A DNA stretch of 54,673 nt from Bordetella parapertussis (GTDB lineage: Bacteria > Pseudomonadota > Gammaproteobacteria > Burkholderiales > Burkholderiaceae_C): positions 1 to 54,673 of the forward strand of contig CAMDAN010000004.1 in the NCBI GenBank assembly GCA_945888535.1, written 5' to 3'. The notes below the pieces were generated by a model. That model ran no database searches, was not told the origin of the DNA, and saw only the letters and a list, made by a program, of their open reading frames with translations. Positions 18,872-28,189 of the stretch are shown here, piece by piece (position 1 is the stretch's first letter; the number at the start of each line of letters is the position of its first letter). The translations under genes were made by a program, and so were the position numbers.

Positions 18872-19483
18872 TTAATAAGGTTTGAAGTAGTCAAACGGTT
18901 CCATGCAGTCCAAGCATCGGTACATGGCCTTACAGGCGGTGGAGCCGAAGTGCGAAATTTCAGTGGTGTTGCTTGAGCCGCATTGCGGACATGCCACGGT
19001 GTCAGCCTGAACCAGGCCGGCACTTTTGCGGTGCGTGAAGGTAATCACCTGCGCACCGGCTGACGCAGCACATGCGCTCTTCGCTGGGGGCGCAATGCCG
19101 TAGACTCGCAATTTCTCGCGGGCCTCTGCCGTCATCCAATCTGTAGACCATGCGGGCGCAAGTTGAGTGACAACGCGTGCGGACACGCCCGCACCAGAAA
19201 GAGCTGCAGTTACATCGTCAACCATCTGGCCCATGGCTGGGCAGCCGCTGTAGGTGGGGGTGATCACCACCTCTAGGCCCTGCGGTCCTTTGCGCACGGC
19301 ACGCAAAATGCCCATTTCACGCAAATTCACGACCGGAATCTCCGGGTCGGTCACCGACTCAAGCAATTCCCAAATGGCATGGTGATCCTGTGACGTTTGG
19401 CTTTGAGCCAGCGGACCAGTAGGCAAACCTTGCGATTCACCCACTGGAGGCTGCAGACTGCTGGCGGCAGCGTTCATTGACAT
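18872..19483 (-). CDS. paaD: Phenylacetyl-CoA epoxidase maturation protein PaaD
   Basis: This 203-residue protein has a MIP18/DUF59 domain (WELLESVTDPEIPVVNLREMG) followed by a C-terminal cysteine cluster (CPQCGS ... TACK ... CLDC). PaaD is needed for epoxidase activity and is thought to act in assembling the iron-sulfur or di-iron centres rather than in catalysis. The N-terminus carries about 30 polar residues (rich in Ser, Gln and Pro) before the domain, longer than in E. coli; the true start could be internal. It starts five bases after paaC. Confidence 0.92.
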   Translation of the reverse strand: MSMNAAASSLQPPVGESQGLPTGPLAQSQTSQDHHAIWELLESVTDPEIPVVNLREMGILRAVRKGPQGLEVVITPTYSGCPAMGQMVDDVTAALSGAGVSARVVTQLAPAWSTDWMTAEAREKLRVYGIAPPAKSACAASAGAQVITFTHRKSAGLVQADTVACPQCGSSNTTEISHFGSTACKAMYRCLDCMEPFDYFKPY

Positions 19484-19488
19484 GGAAG

Positions 19489-20274
19489 TTACCAGACGGC
19501 CTCGGGGTGTGCGCGAGCTAGGCTTTGCATTTCTGACAACACGAAGCCCAAGTGTTCGGAGTGCACGCCGTGTTTACCGGTGGTGATAAATCCGTCACTG
19601 GTAGGTGTCTTCAGAGTGGCGGCCTGCAAGGTGTCGTTCACAAGGGCATTCCACTCCGTTTTGAACGCGGTGACATCACAGCCAGCACCGGTAGCAACTG
19701 CTGCACTTTCCATCGCACTAGCGCTCCAGAACTCCTGCGTAAAAGGCATCAAGTAATCGAAAGCTGCCTGCATGCGGCGGTGTGATTCATCGGTTCCATC
19801 ACCCAGACGCAGCACCCAATCGTGCGCGTGGCGCAGGTGATATTGGACTTCTTTCAATGACTTTGAGGCAATCGCAGCAAGCTGCGCATCTGTCGATGCA
19901 ACCAGTGCACTCCAGACCTGCAACATCAAAGCGCTGTATAAAAAGTTACGTGCAATAGTGACGGAATAGTCTCGATCACCCGAGGACGTAGGCAAACTGG
20001 CTGTTCGGTGTGGCAGCTCCAAGAGTGTGTAGTTCTTGAAATCGGGCACGTCCCGAAAGTAGGCAAGGAGATCTTCGCTGCTCTTGCCGTCCTTGCGTGT
20101 TAAAGCAACGTGCTGGTAAAGCATTCGAGCCTGGCCGATCAGGTCCAAACTGTTGTTGCCCATTGCCAGGTCTTCTTCTAGGTTCGGGCCGTGGCCACAC
20201 CATTCGGCATTACGCTGGCCCAGGATCAGGGCGTTGTCTGCCAGGTGCAGCAGGTAGTCTTGATAGTCGGCCAT
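19489..20274 (-). CDS. paaC: Phenylacetyl-CoA epoxidase structural subunit PaaC
   Basis: This 261-residue ferritin-like four-helix protein forms the stable heterodimer core with PaaA. PaaC lacks a functional di-iron site and has a structural role. Diagnostic stretches are LADNALILGQRNAEWCGHGP near the start, EEDLAMGNNSLDLIGQA, and QYHLRHAHDWVLRLGDGT. It is coupled to paaB through TAATG (one shared base), so subunit stoichiometry is likely controlled by translational coupling. Confidence 0.95.
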   Translation of the reverse strand: MADYQDYLLHLADNALILGQRNAEWCGHGPNLEEDLAMGNNSLDLIGQARMLYQHVALTRKDGKSSEDLLAYFRDVPDFKNYTLLELPHRTASLPTSSGDRDYSVTIARNFLYSALMLQVWSALVASTDAQLAAIASKSLKEVQYHLRHAHDWVLRLGDGTDESHRRMQAAFDYLMPFTQEFWSASAMESAAVATGAGCDVTAFKTEWNALVNDTLQAATLKTPTSDGFITTGKHGVHSEHLGFVLSEMQSLARAHPEAVW

Positions 20275-20570
20275 TACATATGCCCTACTTCGTCAGGAAT
20301 TTCATAAAAGGTAGGGTGGCGATAGATCTTGTCGGCTGCAGGTTCAAAAAACGCATCCTTATCATCGGGGGCACTCGCGGTGATTGACTTAGAGGGCAGC
20401 ACCCAAATACTCACCCCTTCCTGGCGGCGGGTGTAAACATCGCGCGCCATTTGCAGGGCGTGCTGTGCGTCGCTGGCGTGAAGGCTGCCGCAGTGCTTGT
20501 GTTCTAGTCCTTGCTTGCTTCGGACAAATACCTCCCAGAGAGGCCAGTCTTTCAATGCAGTGCTACTCAT
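20274..20570 (-). CDS. paaB: Phenylacetyl-CoA epoxidase subunit PaaB
   Basis: This 98-residue protein is the small bridging subunit of the epoxidase complex, needed for electron transfer from PaaE. The N-terminal [20 protein letters not shown] and the [19 protein letters not shown] segment are characteristic. It overlaps paaA by four bases (ATGA) and paaC by one, making paaABC a tightly coupled block. Confidence 0.95.
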   Translation of the reverse strand: MSSTALKDWPLWEVFVRSKQGLEHKHCGSLHASDAQHALQMARDVYTRRQEGVSIWVLPSKSITASAPDDKDAFFEPAADKIYRHPTFYEIPDEVGHM

Positions 20571-21580
20571 GCTGCTTCCTTATTCAATTTTGGTTGGTGC
20601 TTGTAGACATAGGCCAAGGCTGCGTCGCGAACCCATTGGCCGTCGTTGTGGGCTTTGACGCGGGTGGCTAGGCGCTCTTTGTTACAGGGGCCATTGCCGT
20701 TGACTGTGCTCCAGAACTCGTCCCAGTCGATCTGACCATAGTCGTGGTGCTGACGTTCTTCGTTCCACTTGAGATCCGGATCGGGCAGCGTCACGCCCAG
20801 CACCCGAGCTTGCGGTACGGTGGCGTCGATGAACTTTTGACGTAGATCGTCGTTGCTGATGCGCTTGATGCCCCATCGCATGGCCTGCTCGCTGTGCGGG
20901 CTGTTGGCATCCGGGGGGCCAAACATGGCCAGGCACTTCCACCAGAAGCGGTTTACCGCGTCCTGCACCATCGCCTTTTGTGCAGCGGTCCCCTGCATCA
21001 TCACGAGAAGTGCTTCGTAACCTTGGCGTTGGTGAAATGATTCTTCCTTGCAGACACGGATCATGGCGCGCGCGTAAGGACCATAGGAGCAGCGGCACAA
21101 GGGGATCTGGTTCATGATGGCCGCGCCATCCACCAACCATCCGACTACGCCCACATCGGCCCAGTTCAGCGTAGGGTAGTTGAAGATGGAGCTGTATTTC
21201 GCCTTGCCACTGTGTAGGTCGGCCAGCATCTGGTCGCGGCCCTGGCCCAATGTTTCTGCAGCACTGTAAAGATACAGGCCATGACCCCCTTCGTCTTGCA
21301 CCTTGGCTATCAGAATAGCCTTGCGTTTGAGGCTGGGAGCGCGACTGATCCAGTTGCCCTCAGGCAACATCCCCACTATTTCGCTGTGTGCATGCTGGCT
21401 AATCTGGCGCAGCAGCGTTTTGCGATAGGCCTCTGGCATCCAGTCCTGGGGCTCAATCTTGCCATCCTCATTGAGGCGCTGGTCAAAGCGTTTTTGTGAT
21501 TCGGCATCCTCCAGTGACACGGGTTGAAGAGCTAGTTTTTGGCCTGGCTTTTCTTGCACATTCAATGATTGGGTATACAT
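20567..21580 (-). CDS. paaA: Phenylacetyl-CoA 1,2-epoxidase catalytic subunit PaaA
   Basis: This 337-residue ferritin-like protein is the di-iron catalytic subunit that adds one oxygen atom of O2 across the aromatic ring of phenylacetyl-CoA. Two ExxH-type metal-binding helices are visible: [15 protein letters not shown] in the first half and [16 protein letters not shown] in the second. Length and the [22 protein letters not shown] segment are typical. It is preceded by a crotonase gene and followed by overlapping paaB. The reaction makes the whole operon strictly dependent on oxygen. Confidence 0.96.
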   Translation of the reverse strand: MYTQSLNVQEKPGQKLALQPVSLEDAESQKRFDQRLNEDGKIEPQDWMPEAYRKTLLRQISQHAHSEIVGMLPEGNWISRAPSLKRKAILIAKVQDEGGHGLYLYSAAETLGQGRDQMLADLHSGKAKYSSIFNYPTLNWADVGVVGWLVDGAAIMNQIPLCRCSYGPYARAMIRVCKEESFHQRQGYEALLVMMQGTAAQKAMVQDAVNRFWWKCLAMFGPPDANSPHSEQAMRWGIKRISNDDLRQKFIDATVPQARVLGVTLPDPDLKWNEERQHHDYGQIDWDEFWSTVNGNGPCNKERLATRVKAHNDGQWVRDAALAYVYKHQPKLNKEAA

Positions 21581-21612
21581 TTTTCACTCATTCCTTGGAG
21601 TTCTTAGGTGGG

Positions 21613-22398
21613 TTATTGGTTCATCCAAGCGGGGCGTCGCTTGTCGAAAAATGCCGACACGCCTTCGCGTGCCTCGTCGGTGCGACGCTGGCGAGCAATG
21701 CGCTGCGCAGTGTCTTCAATCGTGCGTTCGTCCATCGGTTGGCCCTGAACGGCCGCAATCAATTCTTTGGTAGCTTTTTGCGCTAATGGGCCGCCAGCGA
21801 GCAAAGGTTTCACCAGCGCCGTGACTGCCGCATCAAGCAGCTCCAAGGGAGCGACTTCATGCACTAACCCAATGGCCATTGCCCGCTCGGCGCTGATTTG
21901 CTCTGCCGATTGGAAATACCGTAAGGCCTGGCGTGGACCTATGGCACGGAGTACGTAGGGGCTAATAACCGCAGGGATGATGCCGAACTTCACTTCAGAG
22001 GTGCTAAATACAGCATCAACAGACGCCACCGCCATATCACAAGCAGCGGTCAGACCGGTACCGCCCCCGAGCGCTGCGCCCTGCACTCTTGCAATAGTGG
22101 GCTTAGACAGCGAGGAAAGCGTGCGCAACATGCAGGCAAAGCGACGCGCATCCTCTAGGTTATCTGGCTCGCTTGCCTGTGCGGCTCGACGCATCCAGTT
22201 CAGGTCAGCGCCAGCAGAAAAATGCGGCCCACGCCCACCCAGCACAAGCACCCTCACGTCAACGTCTTGTTCCAGCATCTGACAAGCGCGTGTGAGCTCG
22301 TCAATAAGCTTTTCGTTGAAGGCGTTGAACACATCGGGCCTGTCCATCCAGACGGTAGCAACAGGTCCGACGCGTTCTATCGTGAGGGTTTCAAACAT
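21613..22398 (-). CDS. Crotonase, methylglutaconyl-CoA-hydratase-like, in the PaaF position
   Basis: This 261-residue enoyl-CoA hydratase family protein lies between livK and paaA. Oxyanion-hole segments are HFSAGADLNWMRRAA and VQGAALGGGTGL. The SEVKFGIIPAVISPYV block resembles 3-methylglutaconyl-CoA hydratase (LiuC/AtuE) rather than E. coli PaaF. One catalytic glutamate (in SEV) is present; the second glutamate of classical hydratases is replaced. By position it probably hydrates 2,3-dehydroadipyl-CoA, since no other PaaF candidate is seen in the operon, but that is inference. Alternatives are an isomerase role or recruitment from leucine catabolism. Confidence 0.75.
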   Translation of the reverse strand: MFETLTIERVGPVATVWMDRPDVFNAFNEKLIDELTRACQMLEQDVDVRVLVLGGRGPHFSAGADLNWMRRAAQASEPDNLEDARRFACMLRTLSSLSKPTIARVQGAALGGGTGLTAACDMAVASVDAVFSTSEVKFGIIPAVISPYVLRAIGPRQALRYFQSAEQISAERAMAIGLVHEVAPLELLDAAVTALVKPLLAGGPLAQKATKELIAAVQGQPMDERTIEDTAQRIARQRRTDEAREGVSAFFDKRRPAWMNQ

Positions 22399-22424
22399 AG
22401 TGTTGAGCTGAAGTGATACGACGC

Positions 22425-23570
22425 TTACTTCAACAGAACCCAGTCGCCATTTTTGATTTCGAACATACGAAAGGCGGAAAGGTCGAGACCCATGTGATCG
22501 GTCGCAGACATAGTGAAAATGCCACCAGTTCCGACAAATCCTTTGGTAGCCTCAATGGCATCACGGACCTTGGCCTTGTCAGTAGAACCGGCGCGCTTAA
22601 TGGCGTCCACTGCCAAAGCCAAGCCGTCATAGGCATAGCCGCCAAAAGCTGATATCTCGGTTTTGTACTTAGTGGCATAGGCCTTGGTGTATGCCTCAGC
22701 CACTGCGCGCTGTGGATCACTCGCAGCCAGTTTTCCCGGTGCCAGCAGGGCAGAGGTGGGCAAGCGCACACCTTCGGCAGCTGGGCCAGCAAGCTTGATG
22801 AATTCGTCAGACGCTACGCCATGGGCATGGTAAAGCGGCAAGGTGATGCCCAACTGCTTATAGCCCTTCGTAGCCAATGCAGGGCCCTGGCCCAAGCCAA
22901 AAATGAACACCGCTTCAACTCCAGGAGTATTGCGAATCTTGGTAAGCTGAGGACCCATGTCGGTGTCTTTGGGGCCATAGGTTTCATTAGCTACCAAGGT
23001 GACACCGTACTTTCCGGCTACCGCTTCGGTTTCCTTGCGACCGGACTGGCCAAAGCCACTGGTTTCGGATAAGAGAGCCACCTTGCTGAAACCACGTTTC
23101 TTCATGTCCTCAAACACTTTTTCCGCAGCCATGCGGTCGGTGTGAGGCGTTTTGAATACAAACTTCTTGACCGGCTCAATGACGACAACTGCACCAGCCA
23201 GTGAGATGAAAGGAATACCGGCTTTTTCAACCAGTGGCACCATCGACATGGTGGCACCGGTGGTCGTTCCACCAACAAGAATGTCCACCTTATCATCTTC
23301 AATCAGGCGCTTACCGAACCCATTCGCCTTGCTGGCATCGCTGCCATCATCGTAGTGAACTAACTCCAACTGACGGCCCAATACACCGCCTTTTTTGTTG
23401 ATGTCTTCCACCATCATTTGAAGGGTCTTTAGCTCAGGGTCACCCAAATAACCGGCTGGGCCGGTGATGGACAACACCGAGCCGATTTTTATCGGGTCTG
23501 CGGCAAATACCGTACACGCCGTTAGTACCAAGGCACTAGCAGTTGCAAGTTTTTTAAAACGTAATTTCAT
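22425..23570 (-). CDS. LivK-type ABC transporter substrate-binding protein
   Basis: This 381-residue periplasmic binding protein of the leucine/amide-binding type begins with a signal peptide (MKLRFKKLATASALVLTACTVFA, in two parts) and then DPIKIGSVLSITGPAGYLGD. The ATG at 23568-23570 has a GGAGAC Shine-Dalgarno; an upstream reading is rejected. The family binds branched-chain amino acids but also aromatic acids. Placed among paa catabolic genes and apart from its permease genes (31158-32968), it most likely captures phenylacetate or a relative. Confidence 0.88.
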   Translation of the reverse strand: MKLRFKKLATASALVLTACTVFAADPIKIGSVLSITGPAGYLGDPELKTLQMMVEDINKKGGVLGRQLELVHYDDGSDASKANGFGKRLIEDDKVDILVGGTTTGATMSMVPLVEKAGIPFISLAGAVVVIEPVKKFVFKTPHTDRMAAEKVFEDMKKRGFSKVALLSETSGFGQSGRKETEAVAGKYGVTLVANETYGPKDTDMGPQLTKIRNTPGVEAVFIFGLGQGPALATKGYKQLGITLPLYHAHGVASDEFIKLAGPAAEGVRLPTSALLAPGKLAASDPQRAVAEAYTKAYATKYKTEISAFGGYAYDGLALAVDAIKRAGSTDKAKVRDAIEATKGFVGTGGIFTMSATDHMGLDLSAFRMFEIKNGDWVLLK

Positions 23571-23598
23571 AGAAGTCTCCTTTTGGTGGTTGAAAAAA

Positions 23599-24804
23599 TT
23601 AAGTGCGTTCAATGACTATCGCTATACCCTGCCCCACACCGATGCACATAGTGCTCAGCGCGAAGCGTCCCTTGCGACGGATCAGCTCGTACATGGCGGT
23701 GGTGACAAGCCGTGCGCCACTCATGCCTAAGGGGTGGCCCATTGCAATAGCACCGCCGTTGGGGTTCACCCGAACATCATCATCAGCAAGATCCAGATCG
23801 CGCAAGACTGCTAGTCCTTGAGCGGCAAAGGCTTCATTGATCTCGATCACATCCATATCGGCCAATGTCAATCCTGTTTGTTGCAGCACCTTACGAACGG
23901 CAGGTGCTGGCCCAAATCCCATGATGCGAGGCGCCACACCGGAGGTAGCCATGCCGATAACACGCGCTTTTAGCGTGAGGCCATAACGCTCTGCAGACTC
24001 TTTGGATGCCAGTAGCAAAGCGCAGGCTCCATCGTTCACGCCCGAAGCGTTACCCGCTGTGACGGACTGGTCAGGGCCGTTTATGCCCTTGAGTTTGGCT
24101 AGCATGTCCAGGGTGGTTTCTGGGCGGGGATGCTCATCCGTATCAAAGACCAAGGGGTCACCCTTTTTGCGTGGCATCACCACGGGCACCAGTTCATCTT
24201 TGAAATAGCCTGCTGCGTGCGCTACGGCCCATCGCTGCTGCGATCGCAGTGCAAAAGCATCTTGGTCAGCCCGCGACACATGGAATTCAGCGGCTACGTT
24301 GTCTGCGGTTTGCGGCATGGAGTCGATGCCGTACTGGGCTTGCATCAGTGGGTTGACAAAACGCCAGCCAATCGTTGTGTCAAAAATAGCAGCGTTACGC
24401 GCGTAGGCGGTTTCGGCCTTTCCCATCACAAAAGGTGCACGCGACATACTCTCAACGCCACCCGCAATCATCAGTTGCGTTTCGCCAGATTTGATGGAAC
24501 GCGCAGCTAAGCCGATGGCGTCCATGCCAGACCCACACAGGCGATTCAGAGTTGTGCCTGGAACTTCCACTGGTAGCCCTGCTAACAGGGACGACATGCG
24601 GGCCACATTGCGGTTATCTTCTCCGGCCTGATTAGCACAGCCGTACAAAACATCGTCCACCGCCGACCAGTTGACGTCGGCGTTGCGTTCCATCAGGGCT
24701 TTGAGGGGCACGGCGCCTAAATCGTCAGGACGCATGGCGGATAGAGAACCACCATAGCGGCCAATGGGAGTGCGAACGGCGTCGCAGATGTAAGCAAAAT
24801 TCAC
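23599..24804 (-). CDS. paaJ: 3-oxoadipyl-CoA / 3-oxo-5,6-dehydrosuberyl-CoA thiolase PaaJ
   Basis: This 401-residue thiolase has the acyl-enzyme cysteine at 90 ([12 protein letters not shown]), the histidine at 357 ([10 protein letters not shown]) and the second cysteine at 387 (CIGVGQG). It would perform both thiolytic steps, releasing acetyl-CoA and finally succinyl-CoA plus acetyl-CoA. Family members PaaJ and PcaF are close, and the operon decides for PaaJ. It lies 12 bases after paaK. Confidence 0.93.
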   Translation of the reverse strand: MNFAYICDAVRTPIGRYGGSLSAMRPDDLGAVPLKALMERNADVNWSAVDDVLYGCANQAGEDNRNVARMSSLLAGLPVEVPGTTLNRLCGSGMDAIGLAARSIKSGETQLMIAGGVESMSRAPFVMGKAETAYARNAAIFDTTIGWRFVNPLMQAQYGIDSMPQTADNVAAEFHVSRADQDAFALRSQQRWAVAHAAGYFKDELVPVVMPRKKGDPLVFDTDEHPRPETTLDMLAKLKGINGPDQSVTAGNASGVNDGACALLLASKESAERYGLTLKARVIGMATSGVAPRIMGFGPAPAVRKVLQQTGLTLADMDVIEINEAFAAQGLAVLRDLDLADDDVRVNPNGGAIAMGHPLGMSGARLVTTAMYELIRRKGRFALSTMCIGVGQGIAIVIERT

Positions 24805-24816
24805 AGAAAGTAGCTT

Positions 24817-26142
24817 TCAGACTAGTTGAGGACGTTCGTCGATTACGCGCTTGGCCTTGCCGGTAAGCGTGCGGGGGATAGCTTCAAAGTGCATGACCGT
24901 GACGCGGGTTGACACACCCACATTGGTCTTGATGTGGTGTTGTAGGTCCTTGGAAATCTCATTGCGCAAGCCATCACTCATTGCATCGGACAACTCGCGC
25001 TGTACTTCGCATCGAACTTCAAGGTTGTCAAGATGCCCATCGCGAGTCAACACCAATTGGTAGTTGCCAGAGAGTCGCGTGTCGCGCAAGATTTGCTCTT
25101 CAATTTGCGTTGGGAACACATTCACTCCGCGCACGATGAGCATGTCATCTGAGCGGCCTGTGATCTTGCCCATACGGCGAAAGGCGCGCGAGGACGGTGG
25201 TAGCAAGCGAGTAAGGTCGCGGGTTCGGTAGCGGATTACCGGGAAGGCCTGCTTGGTGAGCGACGTAAAAACCAACTCGCCGTCTTCACCATCAGGCACC
25301 ACTTCCCCTGTATCGGGGTTGATGATCTCGGGGTAAAAATGATCTTCCCACACCACAGGGCCATCTTTGGACTCGATACATTCACAAGCCACTCCGGGCC
25401 CCATTACTTCTGTCAGACCATAGATGTCAATAGCGTCAATGCCCAGTTTGCGTTCAATTTCGGCGCGCATGCCCTCGCCCCAAGGTTCTGCTCCAAAGAT
25501 GCCGACCTTGAGCGAAATATCCTCAGGCTTGATACCCAGTCGCTGGAACTCTTCGGCAATCACCAGTGAGTAAGATGGCGTGACCATGATGATCTGCGGT
25601 TGGAAATCGAGAATCTGTGCCACTTGCTTTTCGGTCTGGCCACCAGACATGGGCACGACAGTGCAGCCCAAGCGTTCTGCACCATAGTGCGCACCCAGAC
25701 CGCCGGTGAACATGCCGTAGCCATAGGCGTTGTGAACCATGTCGCCTTTGCGCCCACCCGCAGCACGAATGGAACGCGCCATCAGATGGGCCCAGTTTTC
25801 AATGTCTTGCGCGGTATAGCCGACCACAATAGATTTTCCAGTCGTGCCGCTCGACGCATGGAGGCGCACGACTTGATCGCGCGGCACCGCAAACAAACCG
25901 AAGGGGTAGTTGTCGCGCAGCGCAGTCTTGGTCATAAAAGGGAACTTGGCCAGGTCAGAAAGCGACTTCAGGTCATCGGGGTGCACACCCGTTTCATCAA
26001 AGGCTTTTTTGTGAAAAGGCACGTTGTCATAGGCATGGCGTAGCGACCATTTAAGGCGCTCGAGTTGCAGTGCAGAAATCTCGTCGCGGCTAGCAGTTTC
26101 AATTGCTTCAAGCTCGCCGAAGATTGGCTTTTTGACGGTCAT
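24817..26142 (-). CDS. paaK: Phenylacetate-CoA ligase PaaK
   Basis: This 441-residue adenylate-forming enzyme activates phenylacetate with ATP and CoA, the first step of the pathway. The P-loop-like motif SSGTTGKSIVVGYT, the IYGLTEVMGPG adenine-binding block and the C-terminal hinge and lysine (RTLTGKAKRVID) are all visible. Length fits PaaK. It is cytosolic and probably also drives net uptake by trapping the substrate as CoA ester. It begins 44 bases after paaI. Confidence 0.96.
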   Translation of the reverse strand: MTVKKPIFGELEAIETASRDEISALQLERLKWSLRHAYDNVPFHKKAFDETGVHPDDLKSLSDLAKFPFMTKTALRDNYPFGLFAVPRDQVVRLHASSGTTGKSIVVGYTAQDIENWAHLMARSIRAAGGRKGDMVHNAYGYGMFTGGLGAHYGAERLGCTVVPMSGGQTEKQVAQILDFQPQIIMVTPSYSLVIAEEFQRLGIKPEDISLKVGIFGAEPWGEGMRAEIERKLGIDAIDIYGLTEVMGPGVACECIESKDGPVVWEDHFYPEIINPDTGEVVPDGEDGELVFTSLTKQAFPVIRYRTRDLTRLLPPSSRAFRRMGKITGRSDDMLIVRGVNVFPTQIEEQILRDTRLSGNYQLVLTRDGHLDNLEVRCEVQRELSDAMSDGLRNEISKDLQHHIKTNVGVSTRVTVMHFEAIPRTLTGKAKRVIDERPQLV

Positions 26143-26186
26143 CGGTGTCTCCTCATGGTCGTATTTTTCGAAAGTTCGTAAGTGCT

Positions 26187-26666
26187 TTAGGCCTGTGAGA
26201 GGCTGGCAGTGACTTCACCCTTGATGCGTGCTGACTTGCCACGAAACAAAGCAACAGTTTTCATTTCGCCAGTGTCGGTACGCGTGCTAATGGTGACGTC
26301 ATAGACGCCAGTCCGTCCGCCTAGTGAGCGCTCAGTTGCCTCGGCCACCAACATGTCGAAAATATGTGAAGGGGCGAGAAAATCAATGTGCGCAGAGGAA
26401 GCCACTGTGTTCTGGTTGTAGCTATTACAAGAATAAGCAAAGGCCGTATCAGCCAAGGTGAACAGCATCCCGCCATGGCAGATGGCATGGCCGTTAACCA
26501 TGTCCTGACGAATCACCATAGAAAGGCGCGCATAGCCTGGCTTGACTTCTTCTAGGGACATACCTAAAGACTTCGCCACATGGTCGCGAGACCACATCGC
26601 CTGGGCTGCGTCTTGCGCTAACTGAAGTGCTTCTGAAGCAGACAGTGCAGGAGTTTGTTCAGCCAT
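26187..26666 (-). CDS. paaI: Hydroxyphenylacetyl-CoA thioesterase PaaI
   Basis: This 159-residue hot-dog-fold thioesterase has the signature NGHAICHGGMLFTLADTAFA, containing the family's helix and the catalytic Asp. PaaI hydrolyses ring-hydroxylated phenylacetyl-CoAs that would otherwise sequester CoA. Its first eight bases overlap the end of paaH (26659-26666). Confidence 0.94.
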   Translation of the reverse strand: MAEQTPALSASEALQLAQDAAQAMWSRDHVAKSLGMSLEEVKPGYARLSMVIRQDMVNGHAICHGGMLFTLADTAFAYSCNSYNQNTVASSAHIDFLAPSHIFDMLVAEATERSLGGRTGVYDVTISTRTDTGEMKTVALFRGKSARIKGEVTASLSQA

Positions 26667-28185
26667 GAATATTTTTTCCTTGAAAGGTCAATTGCTGAAT
26701 CAGCGGGGAAATGCGGTAGCGGTCTTCGCCATATAGCGCACCCAAGTTTGCAAGTACTTTGCGAATGCTGACCAAGCCAATCTGGTCGGCCCACGCCAAT
26801 GGGCCGAGCGGGTAGTTCACACCCAATCGCATGGCGTCATCAGCCGCAGACGGTGTGCACACACCTTGGTACACCGCATCGGCGGCTTCGTTGGCTAGCA
26901 TGGCCACAGTGCGCATAACGGCAAGTCCTGGGATATCGGCTAAACGCGAGACTTGAAAGCCGCAGGTTTGTAACAAGGCGCAGGCGCCCGCAAAGCCGCT
27001 CTCACTGCATTGACCTGCAGCTGTTGAAGCAGTCCGCGTGGCTTTGTTGTAGTCCAGCGCCAGGTCCATTAACACAGTGTTGCGTAAGCCGTTATCAGCG
27101 GAACGTTGCGTGGCGCTGCGACCATCGGTGATGTACAGCACTGCGTCGTCGGCTTCAGCAATACGGTCATCGGGGGATGTGGCGCGCTCAAAAGTTACGG
27201 CAGCTGCTTTCAGGCGAGCGGCCAATGCAAGAGCGGCAGGTGCATCGCCACAAACAACTATGCGTGATGGTCTTTTGTGAGACGTCTCAGTCTGAGGCTC
27301 GGGCTTTTCAGCACCATCGCGGTAGTCAAAAAACCCGCGGCCACTCTTCTTGCCAAAGAAACCTGCATCCACCAGCTCTTGCTGGATCAGCGAAGGCAGA
27401 TAGCGAGGGTCGTTGAAATAGGCGTTCCAAACCGAACGAGTCACAGCAAAGTTCACGTCCAAACCAATCATGTCCATTAACTCAAACGGCCCCATGCGAA
27501 AGCCACCTGACTCGCGCATGACCGCATCAATCGTGGCGTAATCCGCAGCGCCCTCCGTTCGTAGACGCAGCGCCTCAGAGTAATAGGGTCTGGCTACGCG
27601 GTTGACAATAAAGCCGGGGGTGGACTTGGCGTGCACAGCCGTCTTACCCCATGCGGTGGCCGTAGCAAAAAGTATGTGAGCCACTTCAGCCGAAGTGGCC
27701 AGACCGCTGACAACCTCCACCAGTGCCATGAGCGGTGCTGGGTTGAAGAAATGCAAGCCCGCCAAGCGCTCAGGATGTTTCAAAACCGAAGCAATAGCGG
27801 TAATGGAAATGCTAGACGTGTTACTGCCAAAAATGCAGTCCACAGACACCAGGGCTTCAAGATCTTTGAAAAGCGTTTGTTTGACTGTGAGGTTTTCCAC
27901 AACAGCTTCCACCACCAAGGCAGCAGATCCAAGATCTGACAGTTTGGAGGCGGACTGCAGGCGTAGGCCTGCAGCTTGAGCGGATGCGCTGTCCATCTTG
28001 CCTTTGATCACCATTTTTTCGAATTGGGATCGGATGCCATCAATGGCGCTCTGTGCGGCTTGTGCACGGGTGTCAAAGAGCATCACTGGGTGACCTGCTA
28101 CGGCGGCAACCTGCGCAATGCCTGCACCCATAGCACCTGCACCGACCACTGCTACAAGGGCATCTTTGGACAAGGGTTGGGACAT
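26659..28185 (-). CDS. paaH: 3-hydroxyadipyl-CoA dehydrogenase PaaH
   Basis: This 508-residue NAD-dependent 3-hydroxyacyl-CoA dehydrogenase has the dinucleotide-binding VVGAGAMGAGIAQVAA near residue 12. The substrate segment HFFNPAPLMALVEVV and two C-terminal 3HCDH domains (GFRMGPFELMDMIGLDVN and NYPLGPLAWADQIGL) match PaaH. It oxidises 3-hydroxyadipyl-CoA to 3-oxoadipyl-CoA. The frame is open further upstream, but ATG at 28183-28185 lies four bases after the paaG stop and gives the family N-terminus (MSQPLSKDALVAVVGAG). Confidence 0.93.
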   Translation of the reverse strand: MSQPLSKDALVAVVGAGAMGAGIAQVAAVAGHPVMLFDTRAQAAQSAIDGIRSQFEKMVIKGKMDSASAQAAGLRLQSASKLSDLGSAALVVEAVVENLTVKQTLFKDLEALVSVDCIFGSNTSSISITAIASVLKHPERLAGLHFFNPAPLMALVEVVSGLATSAEVAHILFATATAWGKTAVHAKSTPGFIVNRVARPYYSEALRLRTEGAADYATIDAVMRESGGFRMGPFELMDMIGLDVNFAVTRSVWNAYFNDPRYLPSLIQQELVDAGFFGKKSGRGFFDYRDGAEKPEPQTETSHKRPSRIVVCGDAPAALALAARLKAAAVTFERATSPDDRIAEADDAVLYITDGRSATQRSADNGLRNTVLMDLALDYNKATRTASTAAGQCSESGFAGACALLQTCGFQVSRLADIPGLAVMRTVAMLANEAADAVYQGVCTPSAADDAMRLGVNYPLGPLAWADQIGLVSIRKVLANLGALYGEDRYRISPLIQQLTFQGKNIHG

Positions 28186-28189
28186 CGCT

